Origin: Paenibacillus tritici
GTDB taxonomy: Bacteria > Bacillota > Bacilli > Paenibacillales > Paenibacillaceae
Reading direction: 5' to 3'
NCBI RefSeq assembly: GCF_013204885.1
Contig: NZ_JABMKX010000003.1
Coordinates: forward strand, 461,720-525,719
Length of the DNA stretch: 64,000 nucleotides
The notes under the pieces are model-generated. The model worked only from the letters and a program-made list of their open reading frames with translations, searched no databases and was not told where the DNA came from. The first letter of the stretch is position 1. Every line of letters begins with the position of its first letter. Positions 1 through 8,132 of this stretch are shown here, one piece after another. Made by a program: the position numbers and the translations under genes.

Positions 1-856
1 CCTGTTCCGTAACCAGCGACTGCTTGATCTTATTCTGCTGCAGTTCGTAGGCCAGATCCGCCTGTGCCTTCTTCACCTCTGTCTCCAGCTTGAAATCAGC
101 CTGCTTAATGTTCAGCTCCTTCTCGAACAGGGATTCCTTCGCACGGGCGGCAGTCCCCGCTTCAATCGTCGCCTGATGCGCATTGGCTTTGGCAATGGAT
201 GATTCCTTCTCCGCCTCGGCCTGCTTGATCTGAATGTCGCGTTCGGCTTCCGCCTTGGCAATGCTGGCATCGCGGCGGATACGCTCAATCTCCGGAACCC
301 CCATATTGTCGATATATCCTTTGTCGTCCGTAATTTTCTTGATGGTGAAGCTGACGACCTCAAGCCCCATCTTGTCGAGATCCTCCGAGCAGGTCTCCCG
401 CATCTTGCTGTTGATTTCGTCAGGGGTCTTCAGAATCGACTCTACGGTGAGCTGTCCGATCAGGCCGCGCAGATGACCTTCCACCGAATGCAGGATAATG
501 GTCTCGCGGTCTTCTTCCGGCCGGTCAATGAACTGTTCACTGGCGGTCAAAATAGCCGTTGGATCGCTTTTAATCTTAATCTGGGCTACCGCCTCCAGGT
601 TAAGCTTGATGCCCTGACGGGAGAACATGGCCTGCGCCGGGATCACATCGAAGCTCATCAGCATCATGGAGATGGTCTTATTATTCTGGAAGCCGGGGAT
701 AACGAACGTTCCGCCGCCCTGCACAACTCTTTTTCCGCCGAGGCCATATACGATCATTGCCTGATTGGGCGGAACCTTTTTATAAGCGGTCACGATACTG
801 GATAAAGCCAGCAGAATTACAACAACGATAGCTCCAATTACATACAGAATAACCAT
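1..856 (-). CDS. floT: Flotillin-like SPFH protein, N-terminal part (runs off window)
   Basis: This is the first 285 codons of a flotillin, a scaffold of functional membrane microdomains; the C-terminus lies beyond base 1. The ATG at 856 follows GGGGAG. Translation begins MVILYVIGAIVVVILLALS, a single N-terminal membrane anchor. A PHB/SPFH domain with KKVPPNQAMIVYG follows, and from about residue 185 there is an Ala/Glu-rich coiled coil with repeated AEAE and QAEAEK segments, which is diagnostic of flotillins. The gene lies 18 bp downstream of an NfeD-family gene on the same strand, matching the yuaF-yuaG(floT) order of Bacillus subtilis. I chose floT over floA because of the paired YuaF-like NfeD gene and the long coiled coil. 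Confidence 0.9.
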   Translation of the reverse strand, partial: MVILYVIGAIVVVILLALSSIVTAYKKVPPNQAMIVYGLGGKRVVQGGGTFVIPGFQNNKTISMMLMSFDVIPAQAMFSRQGIKLNLEAVAQIKIKSDPTAILTASEQFIDRPEEDRETIILHSVEGHLRGLIGQLTVESILKTPDEINSKMRETCSEDLDKMGLEVVSFTIKKITDDKGYIDNMGVPEIERIRRDASIAKAEAERDIQIKQAEAEKESSIAKANAHQATIEAGTAARAKESLFEKELNIKQADFKLETEVKKAQADLAYELQQNKIKQSLVTEQ

Positions 857-874
857 CTGGTCCGACACTCCCCG

Positions 875-1438
875 TTAATTTTGTCCGATTTCCCTCTCAA
901 AAAGGGTTACTGCTGCGATTCCCTTATCCGCCCTCACAATAATCACCCTGTCGCCCCGCATTAGCTGCTGGCCCGCTTCAGCCCGCACGCCAATCGAGCG
1001 CATGGTCCCGTGCAGCACATATTTCATCTCCCCCACTGCCCCGTCCTCTGCGGCGACACTGATGTACCCAAGCTGGCCTGCCGGTTCGTAATCCAGTTCA
1101 CTCATGCTGCTGTCATACCGGGTCATTACCCGGGCCAGCACCGTGTAGAGCAGGATACCGGGCAGCAGGGCAACCAAAGTGCAGATCAGCACCACTGCAA
1201 GCAGCTGCATTCCGCTGAACCGGGTAAGCACGTACCCCGTGCCGCCCCAGACTGTAACAAATACCATCAGCGGGAGGATGGGCAGGAATCCAGGTCCCCC
1301 GCTGTCACCGCCGCCCGTATGCAGATGACCCGCCAGGCCGTGACCATGAATGCTGCCGCTGAGGAGGAGCAGGAGTCCGACCCAGAAGCAGACGATGAAT
1401 ACAGTAGCGATAACAATCCCTTCTTTCATGCCTTTCAT
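875..1438 (-). CDS. NfeD-like membrane protein (YuaF type)
   Basis: This 187-residue protein has several hydrophobic segments in its first 110 residues (about 8-30, 50-70 and 78-105). A C-terminal soluble domain from about residue 125 matches the small OB-fold NfeD domain (GQLGYISVAAEDGAVGEMKYVL, then a GDRVIIV strand). NfeD proteins partner flotillins in membrane microdomains. The flotillin gene follows 18 bp downstream, so the two form an operon. A Gly/His-rich loop (HGHGLAGHLHTGGGDSGG) separates the first two membrane segments. ATG codons at 1438 and 1429 are both possible starts. Confidence 0.82.
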   Translation of the reverse strand: MKGMKEGIVIATVFIVCFWVGLLLLLSGSIHGHGLAGHLHTGGGDSGGPGFLPILPLMVFVTVWGGTGYVLTRFSGMQLLAVVLICTLVALLPGILLYTVLARVMTRYDSSMSELDYEPAGQLGYISVAAEDGAVGEMKYVLHGTMRSIGVRAEAGQQLMRGDRVIIVRADKGIAAVTLFEREIGQN

Positions 1439-1618
1439 TTCCGATTGAATACAGATTGAACAAATTAGTTAATTTACGTTGTTATACGATTTATCTTCCC
1501 TCTTATAGGTGAGACCCTCTTGCTGTCCTGCAAGGATAGCAAGTTGAAGCGGATGGAGCTGTGCTGGCTGCACAGCATCTCAGACTGCTTACTGCTTACA
1601 GATCAGCATCCGCTGAAT

Positions 1619-1945
1619 TGAGGTGCACTTCTGCTCCTCCTTCTTGCCTCCTGCCCGCTTTCGGCGGATTGAGGTGCACTTTTGCTCCTCCTTCTCACCT
1701 CCCGCCCAATTTCGGCGGATTGAGGTGCACTTCTGCTCCTCCTTCTCTCCTCTCGCCCAATTTCGGCGGATTGAGGTGCACTTCTGCTCCTCCTCCTCGC
1801 CTCCCGCCCGCTTTCGGCGGAATGAGGTGCACTTCTGCTCCTCCTTCTTGCCTCTCGCCCTCTTTCGGCGGATTGAGGTGCACTTCTGCTCCTCCTTCTT
1901 GCCTCTCGCCCGCTTCCGGCGGAATGAGGTGCACTTCTGCTCCCC
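1619..1945. repeat. 51-bp tandem array, family GAGGTGCACTTCTGCTC (7 units)
   Basis: Seven copies of a core TGAGGTGCACTTCTGCTC start at 1619, 1670, 1721, 1772, 1823, 1874 and 1925, every 51 bp without exception. The first about 27 bp of each unit are nearly invariant. The remainder is pyrimidine-rich and ends CTTTCGGCGGA(T/A). Several frames stay open on both strands because 51 is a multiple of three. No start site with a ribosome-binding site and no known protein supports coding, so I treat the array as non-coding. It lies between the NfeD gene and the TetR gene. Confidence 0.9.
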
Positions 1946-2055
1946 ACAATGATCATCGTTTCACGGACAGCAAAAAGACCACAGCAGCAGGGCTCTCCGT
2001 GGTCGGTTATTCGATCATGGCGCTCATCCTCTCTCTTCGAGGCTTACGGGGTTAG

Positions 2056-2489
2056 CTGACGGATTCGGGCAGCGAGATTGCCCTACCTTGCCGCAATGCC
2101 ATAATTGCACGCGGCAAGGATTCACCCCGGGTGTGAGGCAGCGATTTTGAGCAAAAGAATAGCCGCCTTCACCAGTTGGGTCCCCCGTTCCCGTTACGGA
2201 ATTCAGCCGTTCAAGAACAGTGTCATTTCATTCGGTTGTTGATTGAATCTTACGCCTGCAGCCATTTAATGTAAAACCCGGCGGTTGACAACAGAAGCCA
2301 AAAATACCGTCCCTTCACGAATGAAGGCGTATTCTTCGCTGGCGCTCTTAAGCGGCCGGTGATTTGCTCGTTTTTGCTCGTTTTTCCATAACCGGTATTC
2401 TTGATCCCTTATCCCAATATATTAAATTTGAATTATTCACATTACAGACACTAATTGCTCATTGTGCATTCTTTCCCTTTGGGCAATAA
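2056..2489. other. Intergenic stretch, no gene recognised
   Basis: No reading frame with a plausible start or family resemblance was seen here. It contains a short hairpin (CTTCACGAATGAAG, near 2315) and a direct duplication TGCTCGTTTT near 2370-2390. The AT-rich last 100 bp probably carries the promoter of the TetR gene, but no convincing -35/-10 pair stands out. Confidence 0.4.
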
Positions 2490-2500
2490 TATAGTCTATA
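2490..2500. promoter_or_regulatory. Short palindrome TATAGTCTATA, possible TetR operator
   Basis: This is a perfect 5-bp inverted repeat around a central T, 49 bp upstream of the TetR start and overlapping the likely promoter. TetR-type repressors commonly bind palindromes in their own promoters. The arms are short, so this is only a candidate. Confidence 0.3.
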
Positions 2501-2548
2501 GGTCATATTCAGCCATTCACTTCATATAGAAAGGAGGAAACTGGAAAC

Positions 2549-3166
2549 TTGAACTCCAAACTGAATCTGCGGGACAAAAAAAAGGAAGCCACCGCCTACG
2601 CCTTGGCCGTAGCCGCCTTCGAGCTTGCCCTTGTGCATGGAATGGATGGCTTCATCGTTGACGATGTGGTCCGGAAGGCCGGATACTCCCGGCGGACCTT
2701 TGCCAATTACTTCTCCTGCAAGGAGGAAGCCGTGGCGTCCTATTTCATTAGCAGTGCTACGAAGGAGGACGATAAAAGTCTGCTTGCCGGGTTGCCGCCG
2801 GATGCTACACCGCTCGACGCCCTGTACAATCTGCTCAAGCTGCAATTCACCTCTGAGTTCCTGCATAAATTGCGGCAGTTCGTATCGCTTGCGAATCAGT
2901 ATCCGTCCCTGGAGCCTTATATTCTCAGCGTATTCCGCCGTCTGCAGATCGCAGCACAGGAAGTGCTTGAGCAATTCTCCCATGGGCGTTATTCCGACGG
3001 GTATACCCATCTGCTTGCCGGTGCTGTCTATGGAGCCTTCGTGCCCATAATGGACGGACGGCTTAATGTTATGCTGCCGGGTGAACAGCAGAGTGAAGGC
3101 TCCGGAGCTATGCCGTTTGATCAATATTTGAATTCCATGTTTGCTTACTTACGCAACGGCTTCTAA
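2549..3166 (+). CDS. TetR-family transcriptional regulator
   Basis: This is a 205-residue protein with a TetR N-terminal helix-turn-helix at about residues 20-60. The recognition segment VDDVVRKAGYSRRTFANYF and the following KEEAV are typical of the family. The C-terminal ligand domain is not assignable. The start is TTG at 2549, preceded by AAAGGAGG 11 bp upstream; no other start has such a site. The gene ends 29 bp before the MMPL exporter on the same strand, so it probably represses its own operon and is relieved by an exporter substrate, as is usual for TetR-MMPL pairs. The substrate is unknown. Confidence 0.9.
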   Translation: MNSKLNLRDKKKEATAYALAVAAFELALVHGMDGFIVDDVVRKAGYSRRTFANYFSCKEEAVASYFISSATKEDDKSLLAGLPPDATPLDALYNLLKLQFTSEFLHKLRQFVSLANQYPSLEPYILSVFRRLQIAAQEVLEQFSHGRYSDGYTHLLAGAVYGAFVPIMDGRLNVMLPGEQQSEGSGAMPFDQYLNSMFAYLRNGF

Positions 3167-3195
3167 ATTCACAGATAAAGAGGAGAAACCATTTC

Positions 3196-5676
3196 ATGTC
3201 TACCTTTCTATACCGCTTAGGGAAATCGGCTTATTCCAAGCCCTGGTATTTCATCGCAGCCTGGATCATCGTACTCGGTGTTATAGGCACCCTGATTGGA
3301 GTTAACGGCATTCAGTCCAGCTCCGAGATGAAAATTGAAGGCACAGAGTCGCAAAAAGTGCTGGATAAGCTGACTAAGGAGCTGCCCGCTGCTGCCGGCG
3401 GCCAGGCAAGCATCGCCTTCACTGCACCTGACGGAGAACGTCTGGATACGCCTGAACGCACAGCGCTGCTCCTGAAAGCCATTAATGATGTCTACAACAT
3501 GGAGTATGTAATCAACCCTGTGGAGCTGGCTGCCCAAGCTGCCGCCGCCGCAGGCCAAGCCGCTGCCGCTGATCCTTCTGCCGCCGCAGGCCAAGCCGCT
3601 GCCGCTGATCCTTCTGCCGCCGCAGGACAGGCCGCTGCCGCTGATCCTTCCGTCGCCGCAGGCCAAACCGCTGCCGCTGATCCTTCTGCCGCCGCAGGCC
3701 AACCCGCTGCCGCTGATCCTTCTGCTGCCGCAGGCCAGGCTGCTGCCGCTGACCCTTCTGCCGCCGCGGGCCAGGGCCAGGCGGCCCCGTTCGGCCCGCT
3801 GATGGCTGACGGCGCTCCGGTTCCCGGCGTGATGCTGTCGGCTGACGGTAATATTGCCTTGTTCCAGTTCCAGTTCACCGTGCAGCAGACCTCGCTGCCT
3901 TCGTCCGTACCGGACAACATTATTGAATCCGTGACCGAAGTTGAACAGTCCGGCTCAGGGATCACTGCCATTCCAAGCGACTCGTTAAAAACCATCCCGG
4001 CCATCGGTTCCACTGAAGCTATCGGTGTTGCTGTTGCTGCCGTCGTCTTGTTCATGACGCTTGGCTCGGTGGTTGCTGCCGGTCTGCCGCTGCTTACCGC
4101 ACTCCTTGGGGTCGGCATCAGCGTCGGAGGTGCGTTTGCCCTCGGCAGTCTGATCCAGATGAACGACATTACACCGGTTCTGGCCGTTATGATCGGCCTT
4201 GCTGTAGGGATTGACTACTCGCTGTTCATTGTTAACCGGCAGCGCCGTCTGATCCTTGATGAGAAATTAAGTGCAGCAGAAGCGTCCAGCCGGGCACTCG
4301 GCACCGCCGGCAGCGCCGTATTCTTCGCCGGTCTGACCGTAATTATCGCCCTGTGCGGTATGCTTGTCATTGGCATCGGCTTCTTATCGACTATGGCACT
4401 TGTGGCTGCAGCCAGTGTTCTGGTCAACGTACTGCTGGCACTGTCCCTGCTGCCTGCGCTGCTTGGTCTGGTCGGTGAACGTATCGTAACTGCCAAAGCC
4501 CGGACGAAGAACACCGCTGCCGGTACCAAAGCGCAGCACAGCTTCTCGCACCGCTGGGCTAATGCCACAGTGAAATTCCGCTGGGCCATTATTGTTCTGG
4601 TCGTGCTGGTGCTTGGAACAGCCGCCATTCCGGTGACCAAGATGGAGCTGGGTATTCCATCCGGCGCCTCGGCGAACCTCGATACTCCGGCCCGCCAGAG
4701 CTATGATGTGATCTCCAAGGGCTTCGGCGAAGGCTTCAACGGCCCGCTCCTGCTGGTAGCAGAGCCGAAGAATCCGTCTGATACCCTCTCGATGCAAGTC
4801 GTAGGCAAGCTGGTTCAGGAACTGCAAATGCATGATAACGTTACGCTGGTATCCCCGCTGGGTGTAAATGCCACCGGCAAACTCGCCATCATCAGCCTCA
4901 TTCCCAAAACAGGTCCTACAGACACTGCAACAAGAGAGCTGGTGCATGAACTGCGTGATCCGGCGTCCAGTCTGGCCTCCGGCAATAACATTAATCTTGG
5001 CGTGACGGGCTTCACCGCTATCAACATTGATATGTCCTCCAAGCTGTCCGATGCGTTCCCTGTATACATCGGCATCATTGTCATTCTGTCGCTGATCATT
5101 CTGCTGCTGGTGTTCCGGTCCATTATCGTTCCTATTAAAGCGACCATCGGCTTCGTACTAAGTATTATTGCCACCTTCGGCGTAACTACAGCCGTCTATC
5201 AATGGGGCTGGCTGCACTCCCTGTTCGGCTTCGATACCGGCGGGCCGCTGCTCAGCTTCATGCCGATCCTGGTCACCGGTATCCTGTACGGGCTGGCAAT
5301 GGATTATCAGGTCTTCCTGGTCAGCTCCATGCGTGAGGCTTATGTCCATGGCCGCCATGGCAAGGATAGTGTCATTCACGGCTACGATCTGGCCAGCCGG
5401 GTTGTCCTTGCCGCAGGCATTATCATGGTCTCCGTCTTCGCCGGCTTCATCTTCGCCCCTGATGCGATGATTAAACAGATCGGCTTCGCGCTGGCCTTCG
5501 GTATCCTGATTGATGCCTTCATCATCCGGATGACGCTCGTTCCGGCCGTCATGGCCGTCTTCGGCGACAAAGCCTGGTGGCTGCCGAAATGGCTGGACCG
5601 CCTGCTGCCGAATCTCGATGTTGAAGGCGATAAGCTGATCGCCAAGCTGAATGCTGAGAGTGGACAAAACAAGTAG
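3196..5676 (+). CDS. MMPL/RND-family membrane exporter with Ala-rich repeat insert
   Basis: This 826-residue protein has the MMPL layout. There is an N-terminal membrane helix (residues 15-35), an extracytoplasmic domain and a helix bundle with GIDYSLFIVNRQRR near residue 340. A second extracytoplasmic domain and a second bundle with LAMDYQVFLVSSMREAY near residue 700 complete it. Both GxDY-type motifs belong to the proton-relay region of this family. It is closest in style to Bacillus YdfJ and Streptomyces ActII-3-like exporters. The first extracytoplasmic loop carries an unusual Ala/Gly/Pro insert of six 12-residue repeats. The ATG at 3196 follows AGAGGAG. The gene is probably cotranscribed with the TetR gene and may export a lipid or small toxic molecule. 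Confidence 0.9.
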   Translation: MSTFLYRLGKSAYSKPWYFIAAWIIVLGVIGTLIGVNGIQSSSEMKIEGTESQKVLDKLTKELPAAAGGQASIAFTAPDGERLDTPERTALLLKAINDVYNMEYVINPVELAAQAAAAAGQAAAADPSAAAGQAAAADPSAAAGQAAAADPSVAAGQTAAADPSAAAGQPAAADPSAAAGQAAAADPSAAAGQGQAAPFGPLMADGAPVPGVMLSADGNIALFQFQFTVQQTSLPSSVPDNIIESVTEVEQSGSGITAIPSDSLKTIPAIGSTEAIGVAVAAVVLFMTLGSVVAAGLPLLTALLGVGISVGGAFALGSLIQMNDITPVLAVMIGLAVGIDYSLFIVNRQRRLILDEKLSAAEASSRALGTAGSAVFFAGLTVIIALCGMLVIGIGFLSTMALVAAASVLVNVLLALSLLPALLGLVGERIVTAKARTKNTAAGTKAQHSFSHRWANATVKFRWAIIVLVVLVLGTAAIPVTKMELGIPSGASANLDTPARQSYDVISKGFGEGFNGPLLLVAEPKNPSDTLSMQVVGKLVQELQMHDNVTLVSPLGVNATGKLAIISLIPKTGPTDTATRELVHELRDPASSLASGNNINLGVTGFTAINIDMSSKLSDAFPVYIGIIVILSLIILLLVFRSIIVPIKATIGFVLSIIATFGVTTAVYQWGWLHSLFGFDTGGPLLSFMPILVTGILYGLAMDYQVFLVSSMREAYVHGRHGKDSVIHGYDLASRVVLAAGIIMVSVFAGFIFAPDAMIKQIGFALAFGILIDAFIIRMTLVPAVMAVFGDKAWWLPKWLDRLLPNLDVEGDKLIAKLNAESGQNK
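3559..3774 (+). repeat. Six 36-bp in-frame repeats inside the MMPL gene
   Basis: Six 36-bp units, with the GAT(C/C)CTTC landmark at 3571, 3607, 3643, 3679, 3715 and 3751, encode AAAADPSAAAGQ with single substitutions (V, T, P). The spacing is exactly 36 bp, so the frame is kept. The repeats encode a flexible Ala-rich linker in the first extracytoplasmic loop and are likely to vary in copy number between strains. Confidence 0.92.
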
Positions 5677-5740
5677 AAACGGCTTTGCCGTCCTAGTAAG
5701 GACGGTACCGTTTCAGCGAGAAATAGAAGGTTAAATTAAA

Positions 5741-5776
5741 TAGAGCCTGCGGCATCGTCCGCAGGCTCTATTTTGA
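5741..5776 (+). terminator. Rho-independent terminator after the MMPL gene
   Basis: A perfect 12-bp stem (TAGAGCCTGCGG / CCGCAGGCTCTA) with a 6-nt loop is followed by TTTTGAT. A second hairpin without a U-tract (CCGTCCT/AGGACGG) lies at about 5690-5710. Together they separate the tetR-MMPL operon from the GNAT gene. Confidence 0.85.
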
Positions 5777-5819
5777 TATAATGGCTATAATTGAATTCAG
5801 ATACTAAGGAGGCATACCT

Positions 5820-6296
5820 ATGAACATCATAGAACTCGACCTTGCTCAGAATCAGCAGGAAATCTCCAGGCTCCTGGAGGAACACAGCCGCCGAATGGAC
5901 AGCAGCATTCCGCCTTATCAACGTGAGGTAATCTCCCTCGCCGCTTACGAGAACGGCATCTTCGTTGGCGGCATTACCGGGGAACTGGTCTGGAATATCC
6001 TGAATGTGCATTTGCTGGCCGTTGACCCCAGATACAGGGGGCATGGACTCGGTGGAACTCTGCTGAAGGAGCTGGAAGCCAGAGCAGCGGGGCGCGGCTG
6101 TAAAGTTAGCGAATTGACCACGATGAGCTGGCAGGCACCGCATTTTTATCAGAAGCAGGGGTATGAGATCTTCGGTGAAATCAAGGATTGTCCGAATGAA
6201 GGCCAGACGAAATATTATCTCCAGAAACAACTGAAGCCCGGCTCCCCCTCTAAGGAGGTCCCGGCGCTTCGCACTATTCCGTTCAAACTACACTGA
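5820..6296 (+). CDS. GNAT-family N-acetyltransferase
   Basis: This is a 158-residue acetyl-CoA-dependent acyltransferase. The coenzyme-binding motif is VDPRYRGHGLGGTLLKELEA at about residues 63-82 (the R/Q-x-x-G-x-G/A loop), preceded by the beta-strand LNVHLLAV. A GNAT C-terminal segment, PHFYQKQGYEIFGEIKDCP, follows. The start at 5820 has AAGGAGG 8 bp upstream. The final codons overlap the 3' end of a decayed convergent gene by 14 bp. The substrate is not predictable. Confidence 0.9.
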   Translation: MNIIELDLAQNQQEISRLLEEHSRRMDSSIPPYQREVISLAAYENGIFVGGITGELVWNILNVHLLAVDPRYRGHGLGGTLLKELEARAAGRGCKVSELTTMSWQAPHFYQKQGYEIFGEIKDCPNEGQTKYYLQKQLKPGSPSKEVPALRTIPFKLH

Positions 6297-6746
6297 AAAT
6301 AACATGCTTCCCGGCAGCCGCTGCCCTCCTATAATAGTCCAAAAGTCCGGTAAACTGACTCTTCACCTGCTGCCTCAACGCCTCATTAATGTCACCCAGC
6401 TCCAGCTTGTCCAGGTCCACCTGCTGCATCGCCGCAATAATATCTTCCAGTTCATCCTGCTCGGTGCAGGCGAAGAACCCGTCCTCCTCTTACACATGGA
6501 CGCCGACAACAGCTTCACTTAACGGGTCCCCTTCGATAGGTTCACTGGCCGAGATTTTCCGGTAAGCGCGAGATGCAGCTCCTCTCACAGCTTATCGATA
6601 TCGTAGTGTTCACTTCCGCCTTCAATCAGCTTCTCCAGCTTCTCCAGCTTCTCCAGCGTATCCATCATCTCCGCCCCGTCCATCTCCATCATCCGTTCCA
6701 GCGTATACTCATCCACCATGACATATTGACCCTTGGTGCAACGCAT
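6283..6746 (-). pseudogene. Decayed DUF1877 (YfbM-like) gene
   Basis: Reading the minus strand from ATG 6746 gives MVDEYTLERMMEMDGAEMMD, a triple LEK repeat, then HYDIDKL, an in-frame TGA, EELHLALTGKSR and a stop. After a frameshift comes EGDPLSEAVVGVHV, a TAA, then EEDGFFACTEQDELEDII up to a TGA at 6283. The order matches DUF1877 proteins, which have a DIDKxWDxLHxxLTG block followed by DPLSxAVxG. The first TGA sits where the family normally has Trp. At least two stops and one frameshift make it inactive. Assignment rests on remembered family motifs. Confidence 0.75.
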
Positions 6747-7018
6747 ACGAATGACACTACTTGAAGTGTTTCAAAGCCTTCCTGCCTCGAATGAAAAAGA
6801 CATTAAAGGCTCGATTATTGTACAAAAGGCTTGTGAGTTACCCGTAAAGTTTGTCTTTGTCCGCAACCGTAGTCAAAAACGTGAGTGGGAGGATTATTTT
6901 TCCACTTTACCGATGAATTCAGCAATTTGGAAAACCAGTCTGCGCTTCAGCAGCTCATAAGTTTATTTCTCGAAATGTCCCAAGCGAAAACAAAGAAAAC
7001 AAAACAACTCTATTTTTA
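6745..7018 (+). pseudogene. IS4/IS231-type transposase remnant
   Basis: The frame starting near 6745 reads LLEVFQSLPASNEKDIKGSI, then KACELPVKFVFVRNRSQKREW. This resembles the DDE-transposase stretch just before the WLALLSTD strand of IS4-family enzymes. After REW the frame breaks. A shifted frame (FFHFTDEFSNLENQSALQQL to a TAA at 7018) resembles the C-terminal tail. The conserved central part is missing, so this is an internally deleted scar. The family call is from motif resemblance only. Confidence 0.5.
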
Positions 7019-7059
7019 AATCACAGGAGTAGCTTCATTTTTATCCATCTATATCAGGT

Positions 7060-7093
7060 GTTACTGCTAAATCCAATATGGGTTAGCAGTAAC
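7060..7093. other. Hairpin GTTACTGCTAA / TTAGCAGTAAC in AT-rich intergenic DNA
   Basis: A perfect 11-bp inverted repeat with a 12-nt loop lies in the AT-rich gap 7019-7440. It has no U-tract, so it is not a standard terminator. It could be a relic insertion-sequence end or an operator. The rest of the gap shows no gene, but its last 100 bp probably carry the promoter of the next gene. Confidence 0.5.
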
Positions 7094-7440
7094 AGAAGTG
7101 CCTGTAATGCAGACAGCAGCACATAGGAGTTTATTTATGAGAAAATCGATGTTCATTTCCAGTCATTCTCTCTCATATGAATGAGCAGAGGAAGAGCTTA
7201 TTTCTATATGAAAAGTAATATATCAAATACACTCATAGGCATTTATCTTCAGAAGCACACTTCATGTGACAATTAATAGAAGATAAATGGAAAATGTTGT
7301 TTTAAATGAAATAATAGGCTAATATATTATTAAGGAAAATAATGGAGTTGATTGATACTAATTGCATTTATGGATTCAAAGTCGAATGCTGCTGTGTAGG
7401 CAGAATAAGTTAGTATAAATTATTAAAAGGAGGATTTATT

Positions 7441-8058
7441 ATGAAAAAAATTAAATTATTCACATCCGCTCTTTTATGCGCTTCAATGGTTTTTCCATTT
7501 TCGGCGTATGCAAATTCTCTAACTCCTAAAGATGAGAACATTCAAATTGAAGGTAAAAAAATAGCAGATAAATATAATGTTGGTGACAAACTCTCTGAAA
7601 CTGATCTGAAATTCATTCTTGATAATGGCTATTCGGTAGAAAGTAGTGCTGCTAAGTCAGAATACTCAATAGCTTCTGCAGATAGTTGGAGTATATATGG
7701 TATGAAACGAAGTGGAGATAACTCAGTAGAGGGTGAAGTTGGAGGGAGTGTTACAGTTGATGTTGGATTAATATCAGTTAATGTATATGGAAATTTGTCA
7801 GCGAATAGAGTTCATGGGGCTGTTACAAACACCACAGCTCAATACAAGTTTGTAGCATACGGTTTATTATCAACGCAGTCTCCGTATGTTGGTAAAGTTG
7901 CCGACTGGACTCAGACAGCAAGTGGTAGTACATCAGCAAGCGTAGGCATTTCAAAACTCACATACGCAAATGTTTCTGTTTATATGATGTATCCCGAAGC
8001 TGTTTTCACTCACGCTGGTGGGATACTAAATGTAACTGGAACAGCGACAAAACAATAA
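7441..8058 (+). CDS. Secreted protein of unknown function
   Basis: This is a 205-residue protein with a clear Sec signal peptide: KK at residues 2-3, a hydrophobic core, and cleavage likely after SAYA near residue 24. AAAGGAGG precedes the ATG at 7441. After a charged propeptide-like stretch (residues 28-75), the rest is rich in Ser, Val, Gly, Tyr and Thr with alternating beta-strand patterns (GEVGGSVTVDVGLISVNVYG). I recognise no family. Codon use is much more AT-rich than in neighbouring metabolic genes, which suggests acquired DNA. A strong hairpin follows the stop codon. Confidence 0.8.
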   Translation: MKKIKLFTSALLCASMVFPFSAYANSLTPKDENIQIEGKKIADKYNVGDKLSETDLKFILDNGYSVESSAAKSEYSIASADSWSIYGMKRSGDNSVEGEVGGSVTVDVGLISVNVYGNLSANRVHGAVTNTTAQYKFVAYGLLSTQSPYVGKVADWTQTASGSTSASVGISKLTYANVSVYMMYPEAVFTHAGGILNVTGTATKQ

Positions 8059-8083
8059 TAATCTGAATAATTATTATATAAAG

Positions 8084-8124
8084 AGCTATGTCAGAACAAA
8101 TTTTCTGACATAGCTACTTTATCT
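8084..8124 (+). terminator. Hairpin terminator after the secreted-protein gene
   Basis: A perfect 12-bp stem (AGCTATGTCAGA / TCTGACATAGCT) with an 8-nt loop is followed by ACTTTATCT. The U-tract is weak, so read-through into the next gene is possible. Confidence 0.65.
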
Positions 8125-8132
8125 AACGAAGG

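Noticed and set aside
1561..2055. Repetitive 164-codon open frame across the 51-bp array (and overlapping frames on both strands)
   Set aside because: Frames stay open only because the unit is 51 bp. There is no ribosome-binding site, and related arrays elsewhere have 50- or 52-bp steps that would shift the frame.
7441..8058. Lactococcin-972-like bacteriocin
   Set aside because: Signal peptide and Ser/Tyr/Gly-rich beta pattern are compatible, but I could not identify the family's defining motifs or an immunity/ABC gene set, so no function is claimed.
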